This document shows, piece by piece, positions 1 to 8,320 of a stretch of DNA of 64,000 nt. The DNA is from Pseudomonas alkylphenolica (lineage in GTDB: Bacteria > Pseudomonadota > Gammaproteobacteria > Pseudomonadales > Pseudomonadaceae). How positions within the stretch are numbered: position 1 is the first letter of the stretch; every line of letters begins with the position of its first letter. The notes beneath the pieces are model-generated. The model was given only the letters and a program-made list of their open reading frames with translations. It did no database searches and was not told where the DNA came from. The position numbers were made by a program, and so were the translations under genes. The stretch spans positions 1-64,000 of the forward strand of contig NZ_JADUCM010000030.1 in assembly GCF_016009175.1 (NCBI RefSeq), written 5' to 3'.

Positions 1-8
1 TTCGGGCC

Positions 9-95
9 AGAGTGAGAGGTGGATGGCGACTATGCTCCTACTCGTGCTCTAGGGCACTGCTGGCTATCAGTCTGCCATCCACCGCTCTCACCTCT
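9..95. repeat. Large imperfect inverted repeat at the window edge
   Basis: Left arm 10-28 (GAGAGGTGGATGGC core) pairs imperfectly with right arm 72-95 (GCCATCCACCGCTCTC core). A small inner stem (GTGC/GCAC, about 44-57) sits in the loop. No reading frame here resembles a gene. It lies downstream of the minus-strand GreA/GreB-like gene, so it may help terminate it or be an extragenic palindrome. The arms are visible in the sequence; the role is inferred. Confidence 0.5.
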
Positions 96-118
96 GATTT
101 TAAAGGCATGTGAAGACA

Positions 119-157
119 CAAGCTGGCGGAGCCTGCGATGGAAGGCGAAGCCTTCCC
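119..157. repeat. Degenerate REP-like segment with hairpin
   Basis: Bases 123-138 resemble the REP arm at 21552-21570 (AGCTGGCG.AGCCTGCGATG). They are followed by a hairpin GGAAGGC-GAA-GCCTTCC at 140-156, just past the stop of the minus-strand gene that ends at 162. A REP-derived terminator or transcript-end structure is likely. Confidence 0.5.
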
Positions 158-161
158 ACAA

Positions 162-644
162 TCAGCAAACCTGCACCACCCGGTATTCCTGGCGCACACC
201 ACCGAGCACCAGGCTCACCTCTTCATCTTCAACCTTGCCGAGCAGGCTCTGCCCCAGCGGCGAGCGCGGGGTGATGACCGTCACCAGCTGCTCACCCTGG
301 CCAATTTTCAGGCCGGCGCCTTCAGGCCCGAGAAACAGCTGCTGGCAGCTGCCATCTTCAGCCTCCAGGGTCACCAGGTTACTGACCTGAATACCCCGCA
401 CCGGGTCGTATTCACGCAGCAGCAATTGCTGATACGCCGCCCGTGCCTGGCGAATCTCTTCCATGCGCCGGGCCTGCCCGGTGGCAAGGTAAGAGGCCTC
501 AAGGCCCAGGGTGTCGTACTTGTTCTCGGCGATGTTCTCTTCGGCCGTGGCCGCTTCATACGCGGTTTGGGCGGCGCGCTGGGCAACGTCCAGGTCGATG
601 CTGAGGGTGTCGATGATGCGTTGCAGCAAGTCGGCTTTGTTCAT
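162..644 (-). CDS. GreA/GreB-family transcription elongation factor-like protein
   Basis: 160 residues. The N-terminal half (about 15-80) is a helical, coiled-coil-like segment with an acidic stretch (E35, E36, E40, D44, E49) and the string KYDTLGLEASYL, typical of Pseudomonas GreA/B-like proteins. The C-terminal half (about 85-160) is the beta-rich FKBP-like GreA/GreB domain, with the PLGQSLLGK pattern near the end. Gre factors enter the secondary channel of RNA polymerase and stimulate cleavage of backtracked RNA. It is not canonical GreA or GreB, so it may act differently. The start is ATG at 644, four bases after the upstream gene's stop, implying a two-gene transcript. A longer upstream reading is non-coding in character. 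Confidence 0.8.
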   Translation of the reverse strand: MNKADLLQRIIDTLSIDLDVAQRAAQTAYEAATAEENIAENKYDTLGLEASYLATGQARRMEEIRQARAAYQQLLLREYDPVRGIQVSNLVTLEAEDGSCQQLFLGPEGAGLKIGQGEQLVTVITPRSPLGQSLLGKVEDEEVSLVLGGVRQEYRVVQVC

Positions 645-648
645 GGTG

Positions 649-1035
649 TCAGTTGCAGAATTCCAGGACGAGGGCGCGACTTTTTTCAGTCGGTGCGGTG
701 CGGTTTTGTTGCAGCCAGAACTGGCACTTGGGGTTGGACAGGTTGCGCGTACTGGCTTCGGCCTGATCCTGGGCCTGCTGCAGTTCCTGTTTGTGCAGGA
801 TCTGCTTGTACTGTTCAAACATCTGGCTTTGCGAATCTGGCGTAGCGGCCGGGGCGGTAGCGGGCGCAGGCGGCATCACCAGCTGGCTCAAGGGTTGCAC
901 CTGTTCAGGCAGCAGACGCCCGGCCAGCCACAGGCTGACGGCAATGGCCAGTGCGCCGAGCCAGAGGCCCAGGGCAACACAGAGGATCAATTGCACAGGC
1001 TTGAGGGTGATCTTCAATTCACGAGGGCGGGGCAT
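649..1035 (-). CDS. Conserved hypothetical single-pass membrane protein
   Basis: 128 residues. A basic N-terminus is followed by one hydrophobic segment (about 15-40) and a polar C-terminal part rich in Q and A with two cysteines (in CQFW and EFCN). This suggests an inner-membrane anchor with a periplasmic tail. It lies immediately upstream of the GreA/GreB-like gene, with which it is probably co-transcribed, and is divergent from earP. I do not recognise the family and assign no function. Confidence 0.65.
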   Translation of the reverse strand: MPRPRELKITLKPVQLILCVALGLWLGALAIAVSLWLAGRLLPEQVQPLSQLVMPPAPATAPAATPDSQSQMFEQYKQILHKQELQQAQDQAEASTRNLSNPKCQFWLQQNRTAPTEKSRALVLEFCN

Positions 1036-1157
1036 GGTGGCCTCCTGGCCAGGTCCGGAGTGTTCATTGTGGCATGCTGCAACGGGTTTTTTTCGTGCCG
1101 CGCTTTTGTCTGCGATGATTTACCCGGACAATCGGCACTTTTTTCACGGGGCCAGCA

Positions 1158-2291
1158 ATGAAAGCAGACTGGGACATCTTCTGTTGTGTCGTCGATAACT
1201 ACGGCGACATCGGTGTGACCTGGCGCCTGGCCCGGCAGCTGGTGGCCGAACACGGGCTGGCGGTACGGCTGTGGGTCGATGACCTCACTGCGTTTGCACG
1301 CCTGTGCCCCGGTGCCGACACCCAGGCAGCGCGCCAGTGGCAACAGGGCGTGGAGGTATGCCACTGGCTGCCTGACTGGCAAGCGACATCGGTGCCGGAT
1401 GTGGTCATCGGCGCGTTCGCCTGTCAGTTGCCTGCCACTTATGTGCAGGCCATGGTCGACAGCCCGCGCCCGCCGCTGTGGATAAACCTCGAGTACCTCA
1501 GCGCCGAACACTGGGTCGAAGGCTGCCATGGCTTGCCATCCCCGCAGCCCAATGGCCTGCGCAAGGTGTTTTTCTTCCCTGGTTTTACCGCCAAAACCGG
1601 AGGCCTGCTGCGCGAGGCGTCACTGCTGGCGCGGCGCGACGCGTTCGAGCAGAACCCGGCGGCGCGCCAGGCATTCTTGCAGGGGCTGGGCGTAACGCCG
1701 GCCAGCGATGCCCGGCTGATCTCGTTGTTCGCCTACGAAAACCCGGCCCTGGCCAGTTGGCTCGATGCCCTGGCCAGCGACAGCCGCGCCAACCACTTGC
1801 TGGTACCCGAGGGCCGTGTGCTCGGCGATGTGCAGGCCTGGTTGGGCGTGGACGCGTTGCAGGCGGGCAGTGTGGTGGTGCGTGAGGCCCTGACGGTGCA
1901 GATCCTGCCGTTCGTCAGCCAGGATGAATACGATCAATTGCTCTGGTGCTGTGATTTCAACGCCGTGCGCGGTGAGGATTCGTTCGTGCGGGCGCAATGG
2001 GCTGCGCGCCCGCTGCTGTGGCACATCTATGTGCAGGAAGAGTACGCCCACTGGGAAAAACTCGAGGCGTTCCTCGACCACTACGTCGAAGGGCTTTCGC
2101 CCGCGGCCAAAGTCGCCATCGTCGATTTGTGGCGCGCCTGGAACATGGACCGCGACATGGGCCAGGCCTGGCAGCAGGTGCTCGAACACTGGGCCGAGCT
2201 CGATCAGCATGCCCGTCGCTGGAGCGCCGTACAGGCCGCTCAGCCGGACCTTGCCACGGCGCTGGTACAGTTTTACCGAAATTCGCTATGA
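1158..2291 (+). CDS. earP: EF-P arginine rhamnosyltransferase EarP
   Basis: 377 residues, the usual EarP length. EarP transfers L-rhamnose from dTDP-rhamnose to arginine 32 of elongation factor P, which activates EF-P for relief of ribosome stalling at polyproline. The N-terminus carries the family pattern DNYGDIGVTWRLARQL, and the C-terminal half has the conserved nucleotide-sugar region around the FVRAQWA and DEYDQLLW stretches. It sits directly upstream of efp, its substrate gene, which itself has R32. The start ATG 1158 gives the expected N-terminus; the Shine-Dalgarno is modest (GGGGCCAGCA). The stop overlaps the predicted efp promoter. Confidence 0.95.
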   Translation: MKADWDIFCCVVDNYGDIGVTWRLARQLVAEHGLAVRLWVDDLTAFARLCPGADTQAARQWQQGVEVCHWLPDWQATSVPDVVIGAFACQLPATYVQAMVDSPRPPLWINLEYLSAEHWVEGCHGLPSPQPNGLRKVFFFPGFTAKTGGLLREASLLARRDAFEQNPAARQAFLQGLGVTPASDARLISLFAYENPALASWLDALASDSRANHLLVPEGRVLGDVQAWLGVDALQAGSVVVREALTVQILPFVSQDEYDQLLWCCDFNAVRGEDSFVRAQWAARPLLWHIYVQEEYAHWEKLEAFLDHYVEGLSPAAKVAIVDLWRAWNMDRDMGQAWQQVLEHWAELDQHARRWSAVQAAQPDLATALVQFYRNSL

Positions 2292-2292
2292 T
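2287..2292 (+). promoter_or_regulatory. Candidate -10 element of efp
   Basis: TATGAT followed by a GC-rich discriminator (ACGCGGCC) overlaps the last codons of earP. It would give efp a leader of about 40 nt. No strong -35 hexamer is seen 16-18 bases upstream, so this is a moderate call. Confidence 0.45.
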
Positions 2293-2339
2293 ACGCGGCC
2301 TCGATTTTTGTAAATCCATCCAAATTCGGATATCTCGCA

Positions 2340-2909
2340 ATGAAAACTGGTAAAGAGCTGAAACCTGGTACCGTACTGCGGATCGACAACGACCCGTGGC
2401 TGGTTCAGAAAGCGGAATTCACCAAGTCGGGCCGTAACAGCGCGATCATGAAGACCAAGCTGAAGAACCTGCTGACCGGCTACAAGACTGAAACCGTCTA
2501 CTCGGCTGATGACAAGCTGGACGACGTGATCCTGGACCGTAAAGAAGCCACCCTGTCGTTCATCAGCGGTGACACCTACACGTTCATGGACACCACCGAC
2601 TACACCATGTACGAGCTGAACGCCGAAGACATCGAAGCCGTTCTGCCGTTCATCGAAGAAGGCATGACCGACGTTTGCGAAGCCGTGTTCTTCGAAGGCC
2701 GTCTGGTTTCGGTTGAACTGCCGACCACCATCGTTCGCCAGGTTGACTACACCGAAGGTTCCGCTCGCGGCGACACTTCGGGCAAGGTCATGAAGCCTGC
2801 CAAACTGAAAAACGGCACCGAGCTGAGCGTTGCTGACTTCATCGAAATCGGCGACATGATCGAGATCGATACCCGCGAAGGTGGTTCCTACAAGGGCCGC
2901 GCCAAGTAA
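2340..2909 (+). CDS. efp: Translation elongation factor P
   Basis: 189 residues. EF-P binds between the P and E sites and promotes peptide-bond formation at consecutive prolines. The N-terminal KOW-like domain contains the loop KSGRNSA with R32 at its tip, the residue rhamnosylated by EarP in this branch (in place of the lysine used by the EpmA system). Two OB-fold domains follow. Codon use is strongly biased, consistent with high expression. It ends just before a bidirectional terminator shared with ohr. Confidence 0.97.
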   Translation: MKTGKELKPGTVLRIDNDPWLVQKAEFTKSGRNSAIMKTKLKNLLTGYKTETVYSADDKLDDVILDRKEATLSFISGDTYTFMDTTDYTMYELNAEDIEAVLPFIEEGMTDVCEAVFFEGRLVSVELPTTIVRQVDYTEGSARGDTSGKVMKPAKLKNGTELSVADFIEIGDMIEIDTREGGSYKGRAK

Positions 2910-2929
2910 TTCTGGCGATTCGCACAAAA

Positions 2930-2955
2930 AACCCGGCCTTGGCCGGGTTTTTTTA
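2930..2955. terminator. Bidirectional terminator between efp and ohr
   Basis: A ten-base-pair perfect stem, AAACCCGGCC-TT-GGCCGGGTTT, has A-runs and T-runs on both sides. It serves the convergent genes efp and ohr. Confidence 0.9.
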
Positions 2956-2971
2956 TGCCTGGGTTTTACCC

Positions 2972-3400
2972 TCAGACAGTGACGTGCAGGCGCACATCGA
3001 CGTTGCCGCGGGTGGCGTTGGAGTAAGGGCAGACCTGGTGGGCTGCGTCTACCAGCGCTTGCGCCTCGGCCTGTTGCAGGCCTGGCAGGTTGATGTTCAG
3101 GTCGATATCCAGGCCAAAACCACCGGGGATCTGGCCGATGCCGACGTCAGCGGTGATTGAGCTGTCGGCGGGCAGGGCTTTTTTCTGCTGGCCGGCAACG
3201 AACTTCAGCGCGCCGATGAAGCAGGCCGAGTAGCCGGCGGCAAACATTTGCTCAGGGTTGGTGCCGTCACCACCGGCGCCGCCCAGTTCTTTTGGGGTGC
3301 TCAGCTTGACCTTGAGTTTGCCGTCGCTGGATTCGGAAGTGCCGTCGCGACCGCCGGTGGAGGTGGCGTGCGCAATGTACAGCGGAGTGACCTTTTGCAT
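2972..3400 (-). CDS. ohr: Organic hydroperoxide resistance protein Ohr
   Basis: 142 residues, the standard Ohr length. Ohr is a thiol peroxidase that reduces organic and fatty-acid hydroperoxides using a lipoyl-dependent system. The two catalytic cysteines are in place: C60 in AGYSACF and C124 in HQVCPYSNATRGN. The start ATG 3400 follows a GAGGCTC Shine-Dalgarno. The gene lies downstream of ohrR on the same strand, with a palindromic operator between them. Confidence 0.97.
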   Translation of the reverse strand: MQKVTPLYIAHATSTGGRDGTSESSDGKLKVKLSTPKELGGAGGDGTNPEQMFAAGYSACFIGALKFVAGQQKKALPADSSITADVGIGQIPGGFGLDIDLNINLPGLQQAEAQALVDAAHQVCPYSNATRGNVDVRLHVTV

Positions 3401-3454
3401 GATGAGCCTCGCTTGTGAAGGGCGCCGCGGCGCTGAGTGGGTACGGGAATTAAC

Positions 3455-3480
3455 TTAGCGCGCAATTATTTTGCGCGCAA
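3455..3480. promoter_or_regulatory. Probable OhrR operator upstream of ohr
   Basis: Perfect inverted repeat GCGCGCAA-TTATT-TTGCGCGC (3458-3478), flanked by TTA and AA, in the ohrR-ohr intergenic region. OhrR is a MarR-type dimer that binds AT-centred palindromes next to ohr, so this is the obvious target. The palindrome is seen directly; binding is inferred. Confidence 0.65.
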
Positions 3481-3525
3481 GATAAATTTCGACCAGTCTA
3501 CAAACGGTCATTCACAGCATAGTTG

Positions 3526-3981
3526 TCAGAGGCTTTTTTGCAGGTTGGCACGCAGCTCGAGCAGATCGGCCTGCAGCTGTTGCAGGCGCTCCAGGCTTTG
3601 CCCGCTGGCGGCCAGGATGCACGGCGGGATGGTTTGCGCCTTGGCTTGCAGGGCGCGACCTTGCTCGGTGAGTTGCACCAGCACCACCCGTTCGTCTTCT
3701 CGGCTGCGGGTGCGCTTGAGCAAGCCTTCGGCCTCCAGGCGTTTGAGCAGCGGGGTGAGCGAGCCGGGATCGGTCAGCAGGTGCTGGCTGATTTCACCCA
3801 CGGTCAGGCCGTCCTGTTCCCAGAGCACGAGCATGGCCAGGTACTGTGGATAAGTCAGGCCAAGTGCCTGCAGCAGGGGCTTGTACACCTTGGTCATCAG
3901 CAACGAAGTGGAGTGCAGGGCAAAGCACACCTGGTTGTCCAGCAGCAGCTCGGTGCACGGTGTTTTGCGATCAGCGTTCAT
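3526..3981 (-). CDS. ohrR: MarR-family organic peroxide sensor OhrR
   Basis: 151 residues. OhrR represses ohr and is released when its reactive cysteine is oxidised by an organic hydroperoxide. The sensor residue is C19 in LLLDNQVCFALHS. The winged helix covers about 50-110 with the MarR recognition pattern LTDPGSLTPLLKRLEAEGLLKR and the wing motif RSREDERVV. The start ATG 3981 gives the canonical N-terminus; an upstream extension would run into the LysR gene. It precedes ohr by 125 bp. Confidence 0.95.
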   Translation of the reverse strand: MNADRKTPCTELLLDNQVCFALHSTSLLMTKVYKPLLQALGLTYPQYLAMLVLWEQDGLTVGEISQHLLTDPGSLTPLLKRLEAEGLLKRTRSREDERVVLVQLTEQGRALQAKAQTIPPCILAASGQSLERLQQLQADLLELRANLQKSL

Positions 3982-4012
3982 GCCAGGCCTTTGGTCAATG
4001 GGTGGAATAAAT

Positions 4013-4036
4013 TTAGCACGCCGTTGATTAGCGCGC
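4013..4036. promoter_or_regulatory. Two TTAGCRCGC half-sites upstream of ohrR
   Basis: TTAGCACGC (4013-4021) and TTAGCGCGC (4028-4036) repeat the left half of the ohr palindrome in direct orientation, in the short gap upstream of ohrR. This suggests OhrR autoregulation with a weaker site. It rests on motif similarity only. Confidence 0.4.
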
Positions 4037-4039
4037 TGA

Positions 4040-4993
4040 CTACCAGCGCAGCTCGCTTTGCAGCGCCAGGTCCCACGGGGGCTCGGGGCTGAAGCGGCTC
4101 TTGAGGAATTCGAGCAACAAACGGCTGCGAGAGTTCGTTTCATGATCCAGGCGCAAGGCATAGATACCGCTGGACTCGGCAGCCGGCAGGCCGTTTTCGC
4201 AAAACAATGGCAGCAGTTCGCCGCGCAGCAGGTATTCGCTGATCAGCCAGGTGGGCAGGTGGGCGATGCCAAGGCCGGCCAGCACCCCGAACAGCAGTGC
4301 CTCGGCATTGTTGGCGCTCATGCGCAGCCGCGACGGGCGGAACAGGCGCGTCTGACCGTCGACGCTAAAGCGCCAGGCAAACGGCGGGGCCAGGCCGTCC
4401 CAGTCCAGGCCGTCGTGCTCAGGCAGTTCGGCGGGGCTTTTGGGGATGCCGCGCTGCTTCAGGTAAGCCGGGCTTGCACAGGCAATGCGCACCATTTTGG
4501 CCAAGGGCGTGGCTACCAGGCGGGTGTCGGCCAAGGGCCCGGCACGCAGCGCCAGGTCGACCTGGCCCAGGTGTGCACCGTGCATGTCGACAAAGCTGTC
4601 GATCAGGCGCAACTGCACGTCCAGGCCGGGGTAAGCGACCAGAAAATCGGCAATCGCCGGAGCCAGGTGACGACGGCCGAAGGCGGCCGGTGCGTCCATA
4701 CGAATTATGCCTTCCGGGGCGTTGCTCAACGACACCGCCTCGGCGCGAGCCAGGCGTAGTTCGCCGACGATGCGCCGTGCGCGCTCGGCAAAGGCATTGC
4801 CGGCGGGCGTCGGCCGCACCGCGTGGGTGCTGCGCACAAACAACTGGCTGCCCACGGCGCTCTCCAGGCTGTCGATGCGCCGGGCGACTGCCGAGGGCGT
4901 CAGCGGATGGCGCCGGGCGGCCGCCGAGAAGCTGCCGGATTCGATAACGTCGAGGAAGAGGTTGAGTTGTTCGGTGAGTGCATCGGGGTTCAT
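4040..4993 (-). CDS. LysR-family transcriptional regulator
   Basis: 317 residues. The N-terminal winged helix-turn-helix (about 6-65) contains the LysR signature SGSFSAAARRHPLTPSAVARRI, and a type 2 periplasmic-binding-like effector domain covers about 95-300. It belongs to the large LysR group with the RMDAPAAFGRRHLAPAI domain start. The effector is unknown. It is divergent from the TauE/SafE-type permease at 5103, separated by 109 bp, a common arrangement for a regulator and its transporter target. Confidence 0.88.
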   Translation of the reverse strand: MNPDALTEQLNLFLDVIESGSFSAAARRHPLTPSAVARRIDSLESAVGSQLFVRSTHAVRPTPAGNAFAERARRIVGELRLARAEAVSLSNAPEGIIRMDAPAAFGRRHLAPAIADFLVAYPGLDVQLRLIDSFVDMHGAHLGQVDLALRAGPLADTRLVATPLAKMVRIACASPAYLKQRGIPKSPAELPEHDGLDWDGLAPPFAWRFSVDGQTRLFRPSRLRMSANNAEALLFGVLAGLGIAHLPTWLISEYLLRGELLPLFCENGLPAAESSGIYALRLDHETNSRSRLLLEFLKSRFSPEPPWDLALQSELRW

Positions 4994-5102
4994 TCAAGCG
5001 CTGCCTTTGCGAAATTGGCACAGCCATTGTGCGTTGCTGTGCGTTTCCCCGCTAGCACCGTGTCGGTAGCATGCATGCATTGGATTTTTTGGTGAGGCAG
5101 TG

Positions 5103-5852
5103 ATGATCGAGTGGGCGATGTACATAGCGCTGGGCGCGGCGCTGGGCACGGTAGGCGGGCTGTTTGGTATCGGCGGTGGCCTGATTGCGATTCCTGCACT
5201 CGGGGTGCTGTTCGGGCTTGATCAGCAACTGGCCCAAGGCACCGCGCTGGTGATGGTGGTGCCCAACGTCTTGCTGGCCTTGTGGCGTTATCACCAGCGT
5301 AACCGTATCGAGTTGCGGCACGCGTTGCCGCTGGCGCTTGCGGGCTTCGTCTTTGCCTGGCTCGGGTCGATCTGGGCAGTGGGGCTGGATGCCCAGGCCA
5401 TGCGCTTTGGCTTTGTGTTGTTTCTGGTGGCACTGGCGGTGTGGAATGTGGCGCGGATGTTCATGCGCAGCGCACAGCCGAGCAGTGAGATGCGTCACCC
5501 ATGGCCATGGCTGGGTGTGCTCGGTGGTGGTGCCGGTGTGCTTGGTGGCCTGTTTGGCGTCGGCGGCGCGGTGGTGGCCACGCCGGTGCTGACCAGTGTG
5601 TTCGGCACCACCCAGGTGGTTGCCCAGGGGCTGTCGCTGGCCCTGGCCGCGCCCAGCACGGCGGTAACCCTGCTGACCTACGGCGTGCACCAGCATGTGC
5701 AGTGGGACATGGGTATTGCCCTGGCCATCGGTGGTCTGCTGAGCATCAGCTGGGGCGTGAAGCTCGCGCACGCCTTGCCGGAAAAAGTCCTGCGTTCACT
5801 GTTCTGCGGGTTCCTCGTGCTCTGTGCGGTGATGCTGGCGTTCAAGATCTGA
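5103..5852 (+). CDS. TauE/SafE-family membrane permease
   Basis: 249 residues. About eight membrane segments are arranged as two half-repeats, each beginning with the glycine-rich motif of the family (TVGGLFGIGGGLIAIPAL near the N-terminus and LGGLFGVGGAVVATPVL near residue 150). Members export sulfite, sulfoacetate or related organic anions; the substrate is not predictable here. ATG 5103 follows GGTGAGG; an overlapping GTG at 5100 is in frame but poorly spaced. The 3' end overlaps the convergent LysR gene by 11 bp. Confidence 0.85.
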   Translation: MIEWAMYIALGAALGTVGGLFGIGGGLIAIPALGVLFGLDQQLAQGTALVMVVPNVLLALWRYHQRNRIELRHALPLALAGFVFAWLGSIWAVGLDAQAMRFGFVLFLVALAVWNVARMFMRSAQPSSEMRHPWPWLGVLGGGAGVLGGLFGVGGAVVATPVLTSVFGTTQVVAQGLSLALAAPSTAVTLLTYGVHQHVQWDMGIALAIGGLLSISWGVKLAHALPEKVLRSLFCGFLVLCAVMLAFKI

Positions 5853-6696
5853 AGCCTTCGGCGATGTAGTCGGCCATGCAATCGGTCATTTGTGACTGGC
5901 TGCTGAGGTTGCGCAGCAGCATGATGCTGGCAGTCGGCAAGCCCGGCAGGCCCTCGGCCTCGCCGATGATGCGCAGGTCGCTGGTGATCAGGCTCTGCAG
6001 TTGCGCCGTCACAGCCAGCCCGGCACTGACCACGGCCATGATCGCCGGGGTGCTGGCGCTGGTGTAGGCGATGCGGTACTCCTTTTCCACCGCATCCAGG
6101 GCGTTGCAGGCCCAGGTCCGGCAGCAGCAGTCGGTGTTGAACACGGCCAGGGGCAGGGGGTTGTGCTCATGCGGGCAAAAGCCCTGGGCCTGCACCCACA
6201 CCGCCCGCTCACGGCGCAGCAACTGGCCAACTTCATGGCCGGGTTCGCAGGTGACGATGGTCATGTCCAGGTCCTGGCGCTGCATGAGCAGGCGCGAACT
6301 TTCGCAGTGCACTTCAACCTGAATCAGCGGATAGGCCTGGGCAAAGCTTGAGAGGATGCCCGGCAGAAAGCGCATGGCGTAGTCGTCCGGGGTACCAATG
6401 CGCACGGTGCCGACCATGTGCGGCATGCGCAGGGTATTGAACACTTCGCCGTGCAGTTTGAGGATGCGCCTGGCGTAGCCGAGCAGCACCTGGCCTTCGG
6501 CGGTCAGGCGTACCTGGCGGCCGTCGCGCTCGAACAGCTGGCGGCCGATGATGTCTTCTTCCAGGCGCTTCATCTGCATGCTCACCGCCGACTGGGTGCG
6601 GTTGACCACTTCACCGGCGCGGGTGAAGCCGCCGTATTCGGCGATGGCGACGAAGGTGCGCAAGACGTCGGAGTCGATACTCTGATACTGGGACAA
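5842..6696 (-). CDS. LysR-family regulator, LrhA-like
   Basis: 284 residues. The N-terminal HTH (about 9-68) reads LRTFVAIAEYGGFTRAGEVV..RTQSAVSMQMKRLE, and the domain order with LLGYARRIL and VRIGTPDDYAMRFLPGIL resembles the LrhA/HexA/PecT subgroup, which controls motility and surface traits in enterobacteria. The effector domain contains an unusual cysteine run (DCCCRTWAC). The only in-frame start giving a complete HTH is TTG 6696, with AGGGG eight bases upstream. The target is unknown; it is divergent from the DUF1127 gene. Confidence 0.85.
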   Translation of the reverse strand: MSQYQSIDSDVLRTFVAIAEYGGFTRAGEVVNRTQSAVSMQMKRLEEDIIGRQLFERDGRQVRLTAEGQVLLGYARRILKLHGEVFNTLRMPHMVGTVRIGTPDDYAMRFLPGILSSFAQAYPLIQVEVHCESSRLLMQRQDLDMTIVTCEPGHEVGQLLRRERAVWVQAQGFCPHEHNPLPLAVFNTDCCCRTWACNALDAVEKEYRIAYTSASTPAIMAVVSAGLAVTAQLQSLITSDLRIIGEAEGLPGLPTASIMLLRNLSSQSQMTDCMADYIAEGFRS

Positions 6697-6793
6697 GGCA
6701 TCAATCCCCTAGATGTATGGCATCAGAAACATTCGTTGGATTGATCTTAGGCCTGCGCTGACACTGTCGTCATCCCACACGGAGGGCAAGACG

Positions 6794-7024
6794 ATGAAAG
6801 GTCAGAAATCGCTGGTCCTGATGCACTCCCCGTCGCACCACGGCGGCTTGTCTCACCTCTTTCATGACGTAGTCGGGCAGTTGGCGCGCTGGCGTCAGTT
6901 GCACTACCAACGCATGGAGCTGGCACGCCTGAGTGACGCAGCGCTGCACGATATCGGCATGAGCCGTGCCGATGTGATGCAGGAAGTGGAGCGGCCATTC
7001 TGGGACGACCCGTTGAAAAAATGA
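6794..7024 (+). CDS. DUF1127 (YjiS-like) small basic protein
   Basis: 76 residues. The C-terminal half has the DUF1127 pattern: WRQLHYQRMELARLSDAALHDIGMSRADV, an arginine-rich helix followed by the L.D..L.DIG.SR motif. Such proteins bind RNA or modulate phosphate and carbon metabolism in some alphaproteobacteria; the role in Pseudomonas is not established. A strong GGAGGG lies seven bases before ATG 6794, which favours this start over an upstream frame extension. It is divergent from the LrhA-like regulator. Confidence 0.85.
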   Translation: MKGQKSLVLMHSPSHHGGLSHLFHDVVGQLARWRQLHYQRMELARLSDAALHDIGMSRADVMQEVERPFWDDPLKK

Positions 7025-7081
7025 GTCGCGCCCGCGTGGCAGCGCTACTACCTTAAGTGGGCTGTTCTGGAGGAACCGGGC

Positions 7082-8320
7082 ATGCCCACCACTCAATCCA
7101 TATCCCTGACGCAAGCGCGGCGCTTGGCCTTGTCGGCCCAGGGCTTCGCTGCGCGCGTGCCGCAACAGGTGCGTGCTGAACACGTGGCGCGTGTTGTCGA
7201 GCGCCTGGGTGTGGTGCAGATCGACTCGGTCAACGCACTGGTGCGTTCGCATTACCTGCCGCTGTTCTCGCGTCTGGGCAGTTATCCACAGGGGCTGCTC
7301 GATCAGCTCGCCTGGGGCCGCAACCGCCAACGCAAACTGTTTGAATACTGGGGGCATGAAGCCTCGCTGTTGCCGTTGTCGCTGTACCCCTTGTTGCGCT
7401 GGCGCATGGACCGGGCGCGCCAAGGGCAGGGTATTTACCAGCAACTGGCGCGCTTTGGCCGTGAACAGCAAGCCACCATCGACCGGGTGCTGGCGGCGGT
7501 GACCGAGCAGGGTGCCCTGGGCGCCGGCAGCCTGTCGACCCGGCAGGAGCGGGCCGGGCCCTGGTGGGACTGGAGTGCGGAAAAGCACGCACTGGAATGG
7601 CTGTTTGCTGCAGGCCTGGTGACGGTCGCCGGTCGTCGTGGCTTTGAGCGCCTGTACGATTTGCCGGAACGGGTATTGCCTGCGGCTTTGCTGCAACTAC
7701 CGCAGCTCACTGAAGTTGAAGCTCAGCGCGGCTTGCTGCTGCAGGCGGCCACGGCATTGGGCGTGGCCACCGAAAAGGACCTGCGTGACTACTACCGCTT
7801 GAGCCCGGGCGATAGCCGCGCACGCCTTGCCGAACTGGTCGAGGAGGGCGCGTTGCAGTCCTGTTCGGTACAGGGGTGGTCACAACCGGCCTACTGCCTG
7901 AGCGATGCCCGTTTGCCGCGCCGTGTTGCGGCCAGCGCCTTGCTGTCGCCCTTCGATTCGCTGGTGTGGGCGCGCGAACGCACCGAGCGGTTGTTTGATT
8001 TTCATTACCGGCTGGAAATCTACACTCCGGCGCACAAGCGGGTGTATGGCTATTACGTGCTGCCCTTTCTGCACAATGAGTGCATCGCTGCGCGGGTCGA
8101 CTTGCGTGCTGAGCGGGCCAGCAATCGCCTGGCGGTGCATGCCGTGCATGAGGAGGCGCCGGGCCTGGATGAGGCCGGGATGCAGGCCCTGGCCGATAGC
8201 TTGTGGCGCATGGCAGCCTGGCTGGGCCTGGCGGATGTGCAACTGAACTGCCCGCGGGCCAGTGCCGCACGCTTGCGCGTGGCACTGGCCCGCGGCGGGA
8301 TCAGCGCCGAACCTGCTTGA
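7082..8320 (+). CDS. ycaQ: YcaQ/AlkX-type winged-helix DNA glycosylase
   Basis: 412 residues, the HTH_42 (DUF1006) family. E. coli YcaQ unhooks DNA interstrand crosslinks and removes N7-alkylguanine. The catalytic Q-hydrophobic-D motif is present as Q46-I-D48 in GVVQIDSVN, followed by the conserved RSHYLPLFSRLG. Three tandem winged helices are expected; the conserved SPFDSLVWAR.R...LFDFHYRLEIY stretch is near residues 295-325. GGAGGAA precedes ATG 7082. The last 20 bp overlap the convergent DAHP synthase gene. Confidence 0.9.
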   Translation: MPTTQSISLTQARRLALSAQGFAARVPQQVRAEHVARVVERLGVVQIDSVNALVRSHYLPLFSRLGSYPQGLLDQLAWGRNRQRKLFEYWGHEASLLPLSLYPLLRWRMDRARQGQGIYQQLARFGREQQATIDRVLAAVTEQGALGAGSLSTRQERAGPWWDWSAEKHALEWLFAAGLVTVAGRRGFERLYDLPERVLPAALLQLPQLTEVEAQRGLLLQAATALGVATEKDLRDYYRLSPGDSRARLAELVEEGALQSCSVQGWSQPAYCLSDARLPRRVAASALLSPFDSLVWARERTERLFDFHYRLEIYTPAHKRVYGYYVLPFLHNECIAARVDLRAERASNRLAVHAVHEEAPGLDEAGMQALADSLWRMAAWLGLADVQLNCPRASAARLRVALARGGISAEPA

